NCBI RefSeq assembly: GCF_011764585.1
Contig: NZ_AP022853.1
Span: 3,009,501-3,073,500, forward strand
Reading direction: 5' to 3'
Source: Sulfurimicrobium lacus
Lineage (GTDB): Bacteria; Pseudomonadota; Gammaproteobacteria; Burkholderiales; Sulfuricellaceae
Length of the DNA: 64,000 nt
This document shows positions 17,690 to 26,628 of the stretch, piece after piece (position 1 is the stretch's first letter; each line of letters starts with the position of its first letter). The translations under genes and the position numbers were made by a program. A model generated the notes under the pieces. The model ran no database searches. It saw nothing but the letters and a program-made list of their open reading frames with translations, and was not told the DNA's origin.

Positions 17690-18004
17690 ATGAAAAAGCT
17701 GCGTTTTGTTGGCTCAAGTCTGGATGACCTTAAAAACTTCCCCGCCGAAGCCCGGCGCGATGCGGGCTTTGAGCTGGATGCCGTGCAGCGCGGGCTGATG
17801 CCTTCTGATTTCAGGCCGATGCTGAACATCGGCTCAGGCACTTATGAAATTCGCCTGCATGTATTGGGTGAGTGGCGGGTGATTTATGTGGCCAAGATGG
17901 CGGATGCGGTGTATGTGCTGCATGCCTTCCAGAAGAAAACGCAGAGGACGCGGCGCGAAAATATCGAGCTGGCGGCCCGTCGGTATCAACAGATAGGAGG
18001 ATGA
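17690..18004 (+). CDS. Gp49-like/HigB toxin of the third module
   Basis: 104-aa RelE-superfamily toxin of the phage-derived Gp49-like family: LRFVGSSLDDLKNFPAEARRDAGFELDAVQRG, SGTYEIRLHVLGEWRVIYVAK, VYVLHAFQKKTQRT. The C-terminal HAFQKKTQ motif is diagnostic. The message appears leaderless, as for the other two modules. The antitoxin follows after 3 bases. Confidence 0.94.
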   Translation: MKKLRFVGSSLDDLKNFPAEARRDAGFELDAVQRGLMPSDFRPMLNIGSGTYEIRLHVLGEWRVIYVAKMADAVYVLHAFQKKTQRTRRENIELAARRYQQIGG

Positions 18005-18007
18005 ATC

Positions 18008-18292
18008 ATGGATAAAGAGCCGATTGTTGAATCGTCCGGAAATGTATTCGCCGATTTGGGTTTTTCCCCGGAAGAGGCGGCGTTGCTGGCGATGCGCGCC
18101 GAGTTGATGGCACGGCTGCGCGAAACCATCGCCAGCTCCGGCTGGACGCAGGCCGAAGCTGCGGTACGTTTGGGCATCGGGCAATCGAGAGTATCCGACC
18201 TGGTACGCGGCAAGCGCGACAAGTTCAGCCTGGACATGCTGGTAACGCTTGCGACCCGCGCTGGACGGAGAGTTGCGCTGGCCGTTTCTTGA
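18008..18292 (+). CDS. XRE-family antitoxin of the third module
   Basis: 94-aa antitoxin with a helix-turn-helix: ELMARLRETIASSGWTQAEAAVRLGIGQSRVSDLVRGKRDKFSLDMLVTLATRAGRRV. An AGGAGG site lies 6 bases upstream of the ATG, inside the toxin 3' end, which implies coupling and favours antitoxin synthesis. Expected to repress through the TATCAA repeats upstream of the toxin. Confidence 0.94.
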   Translation: MDKEPIVESSGNVFADLGFSPEEAALLAMRAELMARLRETIASSGWTQAEAAVRLGIGQSRVSDLVRGKRDKFSLDMLVTLATRAGRRVALAVS

Positions 18293-18316
18293 GTTCTTGA
18301 GGGGGAAAACACAGCG

Positions 18317-18736
18317 ATGAAAGACACGCTCAAACCCGGCATCCGCTACCAGCACAAGTTCGTGGTGCCGACTTCCAAGACCGTTCCGGCGCTCTACCCG
18401 GAAGCGGAAGAATTCGTGGCCATGCCGGAAGTGTTCGCGACCGGCTTTCTGGTCGGCTTTCTGGAGTGGGCCTGCATCAAGGCCATCAACCCCCATCTCG
18501 ACTGGCCGAGAGAGCAGTCAGTAGGCACTCACATCGATGTCAGCCACGAGGCTGCGACGCCGCCCGGACTGGAGGTCACGGCAAGTGTGGAATTGCTGGA
18601 GGTGGACGGTCGCCGATTGCTCTTCGCCGTGGAGGCGCACGATGGCGTGGATGTGATTTCCCGGGGGCGCCACGAGCGCTTCGTCATCAACAAGGAAAAG
18701 TTCGACGCCAAGGTGGGCGAGAAAAAGCCGAAATAG
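18317..18736 (+). CDS. Hotdog-fold thioesterase (FlK-like)
   Basis: 139-aa thioesterase of the fluoroacetyl-CoA-thioesterase-like hotdog family, which hydrolyses small acyl-CoAs. Motifs: YPEAEEFVAMPEVFATGFLVGFLEWACIKAI with the conserved Glu, and SVGTHIDVSHEAATPPGLEV with the His-Thr region. GAGGGGG precedes the ATG. It is cytoplasmic. The exact substrate is unknown; members are often annotated only as thioesterase. Confidence 0.88.
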   Translation: MKDTLKPGIRYQHKFVVPTSKTVPALYPEAEEFVAMPEVFATGFLVGFLEWACIKAINPHLDWPREQSVGTHIDVSHEAATPPGLEVTASVELLEVDGRRLLFAVEAHDGVDVISRGRHERFVINKEKFDAKVGEKKPK

Positions 18737-18829
18737 CTCAATGCCGCGACCGGGCACGGGGGAACAAACCGCGGCTTTTTCGCCTGCCCGGCGACCGGAC
18801 GCCGCAGCCTGTTCCCCCAACACCGTCGG

Positions 18830-19003
18830 TTACATTGCGGTGAAATCGAGGTCCAGGTGCGGCGAGTCTGCGTCCACCATGTTCTGGTCGATCATCTCCC
18901 AGGTGTCTTCATCGATGATGTCTTCGGCGGGGTGGTGCGCAAAGGCCGAAAACGAGGTGAGCAAGGAAGCGAGTACTGCAATTTGAAGTGCTTTTTTCAT
19001 CAT
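18830..19003 (-). CDS. Small secreted acidic protein (57 aa)
   Basis: Reads MMKKALQIAVLASLLTSFSA followed by FAHHPAEDI, a clear Sec signal peptide with cleavage after the FA of SAFA. The mature part is about 35 residues and very acidic (EDIIDEDTWEMIDQNM, ADSPHLDLDF), starting with a His-His pair. AGGAATTAG stands before the start; a second ATG at 19000 is equally usable. No cysteines. The His pair and Asp/Glu residues suggest metal or cation binding, but I recognise no named family. It is monocistronic and convergent with the thioesterase gene. Confidence 0.72.
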   Translation of the reverse strand: MMKKALQIAVLASLLTSFSAFAHHPAEDIIDEDTWEMIDQNMVDADSPHLDLDFTAM

Positions 19004-19253
19004 CTAATTCCTGTAAATTTTAAAAAATCAAACGCTCATTCAAGACGCTGCGTTCGCCTGTCGGGCGGCTGAAACGCTGTCATGACCGTTGATGTGAGGC
19101 ATCATAGGAAAAAGAGGTTTCCGGGCTATATCGCGCGTGTAACAAGATGTAACGAGTTATTTCAATGGCGGGCGGCGACCTGAAAGTCGATAATGCCCAC
19201 CCAATTCCGGCCCGTCATGGGGCCATGTCGGCTGCTTTCACAGGAGAAGAATT

Positions 19254-19955
19254 TTGCGGCATTTGCTTGTTGGACTTCTGGCAATTCTTTCAGCGTCGAT
19301 TTCCGTCCCGGCCGTCGGGCAGGGGAAATTCGAGCTGAGCGGACAGGCTTACCGGATGCAATGGCCGGCGGGAAAGTGGAACGGGAAGCATGCTTTCCCC
19401 AATGTGTATTGCACCACCTTCCCGACGCCGGAAAAAGCACTGAATCTCCGGCATGCGTTTTTCAACGGCGGCGCCATTTATCTGACCGACGTCGTGTATC
19501 CGGACAAGCTGTTTGCCGTCATCGCCGTATCGACGGTGCCATCCAGCCAGAGCTCGGAAGAGGCTCTGGAAAAAATCCTCAACAACGAGCGTAAAAACGA
19601 GGCCGAATTAAGGAAGGCAGGGTTGGGCTACAGCGTAAGCGAGCTTCCGGGGGATTTCGGGCCGACAGTCGGGATCGTCGCAAAGAACCCGACTGCCGGG
19701 GACGAAAACGGGCCTTTCCCGTTGACGCGCTCGTTTATCACCAACCCGAAACAACCCATCGTCAGCTTGTCGGTGCACCGGCTTTTCGTGCGCGGGCACG
19801 ACCGTTTCGAGCTGGCCGTGCTCCAGCTCGCCCCGCAGCCGTCCACCGAAACCACCGAGGCGGAGATGACGGCCAGGCTTACCGCGATGGCTGACGAAAT
19901 GGTCCAGTCCCTGCAAAAATGCACCGCTTCGATACCGGTCAGGGCGCCGAAGTGA
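19254..19955 (+). CDS. Secreted hypothetical protein
   Basis: 233-aa protein with a signal peptide (LLVGLLAILSASISVPAVGQG). The start is TTG at 19254, supported by AGGAGAAGA 4 bases upstream. Body features: NVYCTTFPTPEKAL and a C-terminal MVQSLQKCTAS with the second Cys, perhaps a disulfide. I recognise no domain. It is convergent with the phosphatase operon and not obviously related to it. Confidence 0.75.
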   Translation: MRHLLVGLLAILSASISVPAVGQGKFELSGQAYRMQWPAGKWNGKHAFPNVYCTTFPTPEKALNLRHAFFNGGAIYLTDVVYPDKLFAVIAVSTVPSSQSSEEALEKILNNERKNEAELRKAGLGYSVSELPGDFGPTVGIVAKNPTAGDENGPFPLTRSFITNPKQPIVSLSVHRLFVRGHDRFELAVLQLAPQPSTETTEAEMTARLTAMADEMVQSLQKCTASIPVRAPK

Positions 19956-19976
19956 CGCGCCCTGCCCTTTATTCCG

Positions 19977-21935
19977 CTAGTGAGCGCTAACGCTTAGCTG
20001 CCCGAGCGGGATGTAGCCGACCGTGCCGCGCTTGTCCACCAGGCCGGCCATATCCTTCTTGACTGCATCCGGATACTTGCTCAGGTCCTCGTCCGCGCCG
20101 GGGTGCTGCACGTTGGCCATGATGTAGGCGAAACCGTCTGCCGTCACCGCGGGAGCCAGCCCGGTCCACTCCGCGCCGATCGGGGCGGATGCCAGACGCG
20201 TCGGCTGCTGCGTGCGAACGTCGATGGCCCACAGGAAATTGTTCAGGTGCCTATTGCTGTCTTCACCCACGAACAGCGTGTGCATCTGCGGCGAATACTT
20301 GATGTTGTCCGGGTTGCTCACCTTGCCGGTGTCGCACTTGTCGTACTGGCTGCTGCCCGGCGTGGCGGCGGATTTGTTGCTGCCGGTAATCAGCGCGCTG
20401 GTGTTGCCGGCCACCCACTGGCTGGCGATCGGCTTGCCCATGCTGTCCTTGGCCTGCGGCACCAGTTCGGACTGGTAAACCACGCCGCAGACCAGGTCGC
20501 CATTGGGGTCGTCGAGCGAAATGTCATCCTGCGGGCGGTTGCCGTTCTTGCCTGCGGGCATCCCGCCTTCGGCATATGAAATGGCGAAATACAGCTTGCG
20601 GTCCTGCTGGTTCGATGTCAGCCCTTCCATCTTGGTGAATTCCGTCGTGGCGCCCTGGTAGGCCGCATAGCGCCGCGTTTCCAGGAACGCCGCCGCGTGG
20701 TCCATACCCGGCTTGAGCTTGAGGTATTCGAGCTGGGTCACCCCGCCGGTGCCGGTATACACGTAAACCGGGCGGTAGCCGGAATATTGCGCGGGGTTGG
20801 CGCGGTAGGACGCTTCGGTGACATGCTCGAAAATGTCGGAAAAACCCACTTTGCTCCGGATCATGGCGCGCACCTGCTTGTCCGTCGCATGTCCCAGGCG
20901 AATCCATCCCATCTGCGCCTTGCCGCCGTTGCTGCCGTCGGTTTGCTGCCATTTGGCCGCGTACAGCGTGCCGGCGCTCAGGTCGCCGGCACGGTCGGCC
21001 ACGTACATGCCCATCATCACGTCCCGCCCGTCATCGCTCAGGTAAACGGTGCGCCGGTCCGGCATGACCGTGCCCAGCTCGTGCGAGAAACGTCCCATGG
21101 AATAGTGTTTGGCGATGCGCCCGGAGCCGTCCGCCTTGACCTTCACTTCGGTGATGAAACCATAGGCATAGGGGTTGGCGCCGCCGTCGCGCGCCACCTT
21201 GCCGGGCGTGCCGAGGTACAGGTTCATCGCTTCCAGCGGGGTGCGTTCGAAGGTGCGGCCATCCGGCTCGTATTCCTCGCTGCCGAGGTGCGTGTTCCAC
21301 GGCGTTTTTTCGCCGGCGCAGGGCGTCCATAAGCCATCCACCGCTTTCATGTCGACATTCGTCAGGCGGGTAGCCTTGAGTTCGCCGCTCGCCTTGTCCC
21401 GCGCCAGCGTGGCGACATTGATGGCCATCGGCAGTTTGCCGTACAGGTTTACCTTGGCTTCGCCGCCACCCACGGCAGGTGCATCGGTGTCGTATTCGAA
21501 ATGGCTCACCAGGAACAGGGCCGGCTGCTTGCCTGCGCGCGCCGGCAGCTCGATCAGCGAGTTGGCGTCCGGCCCCTTGGCGTAGAACGGCCCCCGGCCC
21601 TCGCGGGCCAGCTCGTCATGGCTGGAAATCATCAGGGGTTTGCCCTCGCCGGTGACGATCTGCCCGGCGGGCCAGCCCGCCACCTCTTCCCCGGAACGGT
21701 ACAGCACGTGGTACGCCAACGGCAGGGAGTACTGGCTTCCGTCCCCGCGGGTAACGGCGACATGGCCGTTGCTGTGAACCCTGGTCATTTCCGCTTCCCC
21801 ATGGGGCGCGGAGGTTTCCTGGAACTGCACGGACTGCACCGCGTCCGCGGCATAAGCCGTCGAGCCGAACACCGACAACAAGGCTATCAGCAGCGGCTTG
21901 ACGCGATTTTTGTATTTAACATTCTTGGTATTCAT
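19977..21935 (-). CDS. phoX: PhoX-type secreted alkaline phosphatase (DUF839)
   Basis: 652-aa exported protein of the PhoX family, calcium/iron-dependent phosphomonoesterases in characterised members. The signal peptide ends STAYAADAV. The start at 21935 is chosen because it gives this signal peptide; longer versions run into the neighbour. Signatures include WNTHLGSEEYEPDG, SHELGTVMPDRRTVYLSDDG and YSPQMHTLFVGEDSNRHLNN. It is the last gene of the exbD-tonB-receptor-exbB-phosphoesterase-phoX operon, 23 bases after the phosphoesterase. Confidence 0.9.
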   Translation of the reverse strand: MNTKNVKYKNRVKPLLIALLSVFGSTAYAADAVQSVQFQETSAPHGEAEMTRVHSNGHVAVTRGDGSQYSLPLAYHVLYRSGEEVAGWPAGQIVTGEGKPLMISSHDELAREGRGPFYAKGPDANSLIELPARAGKQPALFLVSHFEYDTDAPAVGGGEAKVNLYGKLPMAINVATLARDKASGELKATRLTNVDMKAVDGLWTPCAGEKTPWNTHLGSEEYEPDGRTFERTPLEAMNLYLGTPGKVARDGGANPYAYGFITEVKVKADGSGRIAKHYSMGRFSHELGTVMPDRRTVYLSDDGRDVMMGMYVADRAGDLSAGTLYAAKWQQTDGSNGGKAQMGWIRLGHATDKQVRAMIRSKVGFSDIFEHVTEASYRANPAQYSGYRPVYVYTGTGGVTQLEYLKLKPGMDHAAAFLETRRYAAYQGATTEFTKMEGLTSNQQDRKLYFAISYAEGGMPAGKNGNRPQDDISLDDPNGDLVCGVVYQSELVPQAKDSMGKPIASQWVAGNTSALITGSNKSAATPGSSQYDKCDTGKVSNPDNIKYSPQMHTLFVGEDSNRHLNNFLWAIDVRTQQPTRLASAPIGAEWTGLAPAVTADGFAYIMANVQHPGADEDLSKYPDAVKKDMAGLVDKRGTVGYIPLGQLSVSAH

Positions 21936-21958
21936 TGGGCACTTACCTTCGCTTTGGG

Positions 21959-23707
21959 TTAACGCTTGGCATTCTGCTGGACAGGGTCCGGCGCTGAATG
22001 AGCGGATGATTTGCGGGAAAAATCGAACATGTTCATCAGGTCGCCGATAGCCGGGCGATTTTTCGGGACATAGGGGTTTGCCTTGCCGTGCACAGGGTTG
22101 GGCAGGTTGTCGCGGCTGCGATGCGAGAGCGCGGGGATATTCCAGTTGCGTTCGATGAATTTGACGATGGAGGCATGATCGTAATAGGTGTGGTCGATCG
22201 CGCCGCGGCGGGCATAGGGCGAAACGGCGACCAGCGGGATGCGCGTGCCGTCGCCGAAGAAATCGACGATTTGCACGTAGCCGGAGTCGTAATAGCCCCC
22301 GCCCTCGTCGAACGTGATGAGAATGGCGGTCTTTTCCCACAGCGCCGGATTGGCTTTGACGCGTTCGACGATGTCCCGCGCCAGCTCTTCGAAGCCGGTT
22401 TCCATGGCATAGCCGGGGTGGCCCGAGATGCTGTCGTACGGCGCGATCACCGCCACGGCGGGGATGTTATTTGCATCCTTGACGTCCACATAGAACTGCT
22501 GCAGGTCGAGCAGCTTGTGCTTGTCGGCCCCGTTCATGGTGGAGTTGAAGAAGGTCAGGGTATCGCACATGCCGCAATATTCCTTGTCGACCTTCTTGCC
22601 GTCGTTCCGGCCGCCGCTGTACCACTTCCACGGCACGCCGGCCTGGGTCATGGCGTCGCCGATGGTGGGAATGGTCTGCGGCGGCAGCAGCAGCTTGTCC
22701 GGCCCGAGGGGCAGCGGACGGCCGTCGGCCGTATAGGACGGGTCGAGGTTGTTGACCATGTAATAGGCGCCCGGCTCGCAGTTGCCGTCATTGAAAGTCC
22801 GGTAGGGCAGCTTGCTCAAATATTCCTTTATGGGGGCTACGCCGCTGGCGCCCTGGTCCGCGCATTGCACGTAGCTGCCGCCGTTTTCGACCAGCTGTTT
22901 GCCGTTTTTCAACAACTGCAGTTGCGATATCTGCCCGGCCGGGGGCACGGCTTTCCGGCCGTTCTCGGTATAAAAGCCGACGTCGGCCGTGGCCAGTGCC
23001 ACGTAGTTCTGTGCGGTGCCGCCCATGATGGACTGGTGATAGTTGTCGGCAATGGCGTAGCGCTCGGCCAGTTGCCTGAAAAATGGCGCATCGCCCCTGG
23101 CCATGTTGTAAAACCCCATGGCCACGGCCCCCTGGTAGGTCGGCACCGACTCGACCGTGGCGATATCGTCGCCGCGGTAAAAACCGAAGTGGTCGGCCGT
23201 CCAGACGAACAGGTCGTTGGCGCCGCCGTTCACCTGCTGCCACATCTGGAAAAAGCGGTGGATCGGGTCACCGGTGTGCGCGCCCGCGCTCACGTACTTG
23301 GTCAGCTGGAACGGGCCGTTCGCCAGCTCTGATGGGAAACGCGCATCGGGAACGTCGTGCTGCTGGCCGAAGGCGCCGGCGGCGAACGGCTGGGGCAATT
23401 TCGCGTAGCTGCCGGCAAGCGGCGGCACCGGGTTGTAGCCTTTGCTCATGTCCGCCGTTTTTTGCGCGGCCAGGTGATAGTTCGGCCCCGGCGTTCCGTC
23501 CTCTCGCACGATGCCGCGCGACAGCAGGTTCCACACCGCCTCGCCCTTCGGCGGCTTGTACACCCCGTACAGGTTGTCGAAGGTACGGTTCTCCCCCACC
23601 AGGACAATCACGTGCTCGATGGGTGTGGTTGCCTTGGGGGCCGCGGCGGCATGCAGCGGCAGCAGGGCTGCGGCGGCAGCGGCGCCAACAAGAAAGCGTG
23701 TCGGCAT
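21959..23707 (-). CDS. Phosphoesterase (AcpA/phospholipase C family), secreted
   Basis: 582-aa secreted phosphoesterase related to acid phosphatase AcpA and phospholipase C. The start at 23707 has GAGG 6 bases upstream and gives a signal peptide ending HAAAAPK. Metal and catalytic motifs: IVLVGENRTFDNLYG near the N-terminus, NYHQSIMGGTAQN, AVIAPYDSISGHPGY and TFDEGGGYYD. Likely hydrolyses phosphomono- or diesters in the periplasm or outside the cell. Cotranscribed with phoX and the TonB system. Confidence 0.92.
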   Translation of the reverse strand: MPTRFLVGAAAAAALLPLHAAAAPKATTPIEHVIVLVGENRTFDNLYGVYKPPKGEAVWNLLSRGIVREDGTPGPNYHLAAQKTADMSKGYNPVPPLAGSYAKLPQPFAAGAFGQQHDVPDARFPSELANGPFQLTKYVSAGAHTGDPIHRFFQMWQQVNGGANDLFVWTADHFGFYRGDDIATVESVPTYQGAVAMGFYNMARGDAPFFRQLAERYAIADNYHQSIMGGTAQNYVALATADVGFYTENGRKAVPPAGQISQLQLLKNGKQLVENGGSYVQCADQGASGVAPIKEYLSKLPYRTFNDGNCEPGAYYMVNNLDPSYTADGRPLPLGPDKLLLPPQTIPTIGDAMTQAGVPWKWYSGGRNDGKKVDKEYCGMCDTLTFFNSTMNGADKHKLLDLQQFYVDVKDANNIPAVAVIAPYDSISGHPGYAMETGFEELARDIVERVKANPALWEKTAILITFDEGGGYYDSGYVQIVDFFGDGTRIPLVAVSPYARRGAIDHTYYDHASIVKFIERNWNIPALSHRSRDNLPNPVHGKANPYVPKNRPAIGDLMNMFDFSRKSSAHSAPDPVQQNAKR

Positions 23708-23731
23708 GGAAGACCTCGCAGAGATAGTCAC

Positions 23732-24334
23732 TTAGCGCGCCCCCAGCAGCGTCAGGGTAATCAGTTTCATCTGATTGGTGACCTGTTCGGCTTTGGAGCT
23801 GAAATAATTGTAGAAAAGCATGGCGTACAGGGCGATGAAAATGCCCACGCCCGTGGCGTACAGGGCAGTACCGATACCGCGGCTGACCGCCGCCGGATCA
23901 GCGGCAACGCTGCCGGAAGACAGGCTGTAAAAAGCATCGATGATGCCGAGAATGGTGCCCAGCAGTCCCATCAGGGGCGACAGGGTAATGATGGTGTCCA
24001 GCATCCACAGACGGGCTGTGACCGTCGGCTGCTTTTCCACATAAATCGACTGGGCGATGTATTCCATTTGCTCATGGCCATGATTTTCCTGCGCCGCTCC
24101 GACGACTTCGCAAATGGCCCGCGCCTGGGGGCTTTTGTGTTTTTCGAAGGCTTGCAGGATCTCGCCGTGCAGGCTTTTGTCGTGCAGGTGGCTGCGAATG
24201 AAACCGACCACGTCCTTGCCCTCGCGCAGGGTCGCCGCGAAGAAGATGAAGCGCTCGATAATGACGTAGGTGGCAAGCAGGATCACCCCTACCATGATGT
24301 ACATAACGATGTCGTGAACCAGTGTGAACGTCAT
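23732..24334 (-). CDS. exbB: ExbB/TolQ-family proton channel subunit
   Basis: 200-aa inner membrane protein of the MotA/TolQ/ExbB family with three membrane helices. The conserved block LWMLDTIITLSPLMGLLGTILGIIDAFYSL and GIGTALYATGVGIFIALYAMLFYNYF is typical. It forms the proton channel with ExbD that energises TonB. Unusually it is separated from exbD: exbD is first in the operon and exbB follows the receptor gene. Confidence 0.93.
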   Translation of the reverse strand: MTFTLVHDIVMYIMVGVILLATYVIIERFIFFAATLREGKDVVGFIRSHLHDKSLHGEILQAFEKHKSPQARAICEVVGAAQENHGHEQMEYIAQSIYVEKQPTVTARLWMLDTIITLSPLMGLLGTILGIIDAFYSLSSGSVAADPAAVSRGIGTALYATGVGIFIALYAMLFYNYFSSKAEQVTNQMKLITLTLLGAR

Positions 24335-24387
24335 AATATATTCCTTGAAAAAACCGGAACCCGCTCGGGTTCCGGTTGCCTTCCTCT

Positions 24388-26589
24388 TTAGAACTTGCCG
24401 GTTACGTTAATGAACGCCTGACGCGGCGCGCCTGTCTGCAAAGTCTGGCCGGTGCCGGTCGGGTCCGAATAGCTGAAGCCATTGGTGCCCATGCTGGCGA
24501 AGTACTCTTTGTTGAGCAGGTTGTTGATGTTGACCTGGGCCTTGACCTCCTTGAAGAAGCCGACGTTCTTGACGCGATAGCCTGCACCCAGGTTCCACAG
24601 CCAGCGGCCATCGACCGAGTTGTCGTTGGAGTAGGTGTAGTAGCGCTTGGAAGTGTAATCACCGCCCAGGCGAGCAAACCACGTACCGTTGTCGTAAGCC
24701 AGTTCGGTCTTGAACATCTGCTCGGGCACGCCCACCACCTGCTTGCCGCTTACATTGCGAACGTTCACGCCATCCAGGTAGTTGTCCTTGTACTGGGTGC
24801 TGTTGAAGCTCAAGGAGTTGAACCACGACCAGGACGAAGCGAATTTCCAGTTCAGGCCCAGATCCATGCCGTTGGATTCGACCTTGCCGACGTTTGCCAG
24901 CACAGACGGGCTGCCGACAATCCCGGCACCGCTGCCGATGCTCAGCAGGCGGTCCTTGAAATCAACGTGATAGAGCGACACCACGCCGTCAAGCTTGTTG
25001 CCCTGGAAACGCCAGCCACCTTCGTAAGTGGTGGAAGTTTCGGGGTTCAGGTTGCCCTGGATGGCGGCAAAACCGGCCCGGGTGGTGCCGAACGGCTGGG
25101 TATAAATAGCCCGCATGTTTTGCGCCACGCCGGCAAACAGCTCATTGCTGTCGTCAAGCTTGTACACCATGCTGAGCTGCGGCAGAAAAGACTTCTTGGA
25201 CGTGATGCTGCCGGAGGGACGATCGGCGCCGGTGGTTTCCGTACCGGTCACATCCACCTTGGGCGACTTGAACCCGGCATTCACGGTCAGCTTCGGCGAA
25301 ACCGTAATGGTGTCCTGGGCATACCATTGCATGGTTTTTTCGGTGTAGTTGAACGCCCAGTCGGTGCGGAACGGCCCGCTCGGAATTTCATACGGGGTGC
25401 GCGGGTCGGTCGCAGTGGTGGCGTAGTAGCGGCGCGCCTGGGTGAAGTCGTCGTTCTCGTACCACAGACCGCCGTTCAGCTTGTGGTTGCCCAGCGTATA
25501 GGTCAGGGAAGACAGCAGGCCGGTGCGGTCGATGTCGTATTCCGTGGTGCGCACGGATGGGGTATTGCTTACCGGCGACAGAACGTAGGGCGTCCACCAT
25601 AGTCCGGCACCCTTGTTGCTGTGGTGGTAGACGGTGTTCTTCCAGCGCAGGTTGTCGCTCAGCTTGGCGTCCAGCGTCACGCCCGAGAGATAGTCTTCGC
25701 GGATGCCCGAACCGGCATAGTAGGCATCGTCAACCGATGTTTCGCCGCTGGTCCAGATATTTTGCGATGACTGAATGGCCTTGTTCCAGTCCGGGTAGTA
25801 GTTATCCCACTTATAGCCCAGGCGGCCGAGCATCTCCTTGGACAGATCCTGGTAGTCCACTTCCTGGCGGTCGGACCAGTTCACGAACGCCGACAGCTTG
25901 CTCTCGCCGAAGAACTGGACATATTTGGCGTTGACCTGCTTGTTGCGCTGCTCGCCGTGACCTTTCCACTTGTCGGAGTTCTGGTCCACGGCGCTGATAT
26001 AGAGTTTTCCGCCGTTCGCCAGGCGACCGCTATCGAGGCGCACATAAGTACGGCGCGCCGAATTTTCGCCCAGCATCTGGCTGGCAGTCACGCCGAACTG
26101 TTCGTCAGGGTCGGTCGAATAGAACTGCATCGTGCCGCCCAGGTTGCTGGTGGAAGCGGTATCGATGGAGCCGGTGCCTTGCGACACCTGCACACGGCCG
26201 AGATTTTCCGACGAAATGGCACGCGAAATATGCAGGCCGTTGTGGTTGCCGTAGCTCAGGTCGCCCAGGGGAATGTCATCCAGGGTGTAGCCCAGCTGGT
26301 TCGCGCTGAAGCCGCGCACGCTGATGCTGGTGGACCACTCGTAAGCACCGAACGTGTCGCTGGATTCGAAGTGAACGCCAGGAACCTTGTCCAGCACTTT
26401 CAATGGGCTGGTGCCCGGTGCGGCATCTTCGATGTCTTTCTTGGAAATATTCTGCACCTGGCGGGTTTGTCCCTGGCCAAACACCGAAATATCGTCGGTT
26501 TTAACTGCGTCGTCCTGCGCATACGCGCTGCTTACCACTAGCGAGGCAATCAGCACCGCAAGCGGTCGAAGGCGAAACTTGTTGTCCAT
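24388..26589 (-). CDS. TonB-dependent outer membrane receptor
   Basis: 733-aa receptor. The start at 26589 has GGAG upstream and gives the signal peptide LIASLVVSSAYAQDD. A TonB-box-like stretch (DISVFGQGQ) precedes the plug domain (KVLDKVPGVHF, VRGFSANQLGYTLDDIPLG), then a 22-strand-type barrel ending in Phe (INVTGKF). The substrate cannot be read from the sequence. The genes sharing its operon (two secreted phosphatases) suggest uptake of a phosphate ester or its product. Confidence 0.95.
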   Translation of the reverse strand: MDNKFRLRPLAVLIASLVVSSAYAQDDAVKTDDISVFGQGQTRQVQNISKKDIEDAAPGTSPLKVLDKVPGVHFESSDTFGAYEWSTSISVRGFSANQLGYTLDDIPLGDLSYGNHNGLHISRAISSENLGRVQVSQGTGSIDTASTSNLGGTMQFYSTDPDEQFGVTASQMLGENSARRTYVRLDSGRLANGGKLYISAVDQNSDKWKGHGEQRNKQVNAKYVQFFGESKLSAFVNWSDRQEVDYQDLSKEMLGRLGYKWDNYYPDWNKAIQSSQNIWTSGETSVDDAYYAGSGIREDYLSGVTLDAKLSDNLRWKNTVYHHSNKGAGLWWTPYVLSPVSNTPSVRTTEYDIDRTGLLSSLTYTLGNHKLNGGLWYENDDFTQARRYYATTATDPRTPYEIPSGPFRTDWAFNYTEKTMQWYAQDTITVSPKLTVNAGFKSPKVDVTGTETTGADRPSGSITSKKSFLPQLSMVYKLDDSNELFAGVAQNMRAIYTQPFGTTRAGFAAIQGNLNPETSTTYEGGWRFQGNKLDGVVSLYHVDFKDRLLSIGSGAGIVGSPSVLANVGKVESNGMDLGLNWKFASSWSWFNSLSFNSTQYKDNYLDGVNVRNVSGKQVVGVPEQMFKTELAYDNGTWFARLGGDYTSKRYYTYSNDNSVDGRWLWNLGAGYRVKNVGFFKEVKAQVNINNLLNKEYFASMGTNGFSYSDPTGTGQTLQTGAPRQAFINVTGKF

Positions 26590-26628
26590 CGTGAACTCCA
26601 TTATTTTTAAATTTAAGTCAGCCACACA

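Noticed and set aside
18741-18986. An 81-codon plus-strand frame
   Set aside because: It lies antisense to the 57-aa secreted protein, which has a signal peptide and ribosome site; the plus-strand translation looks random.
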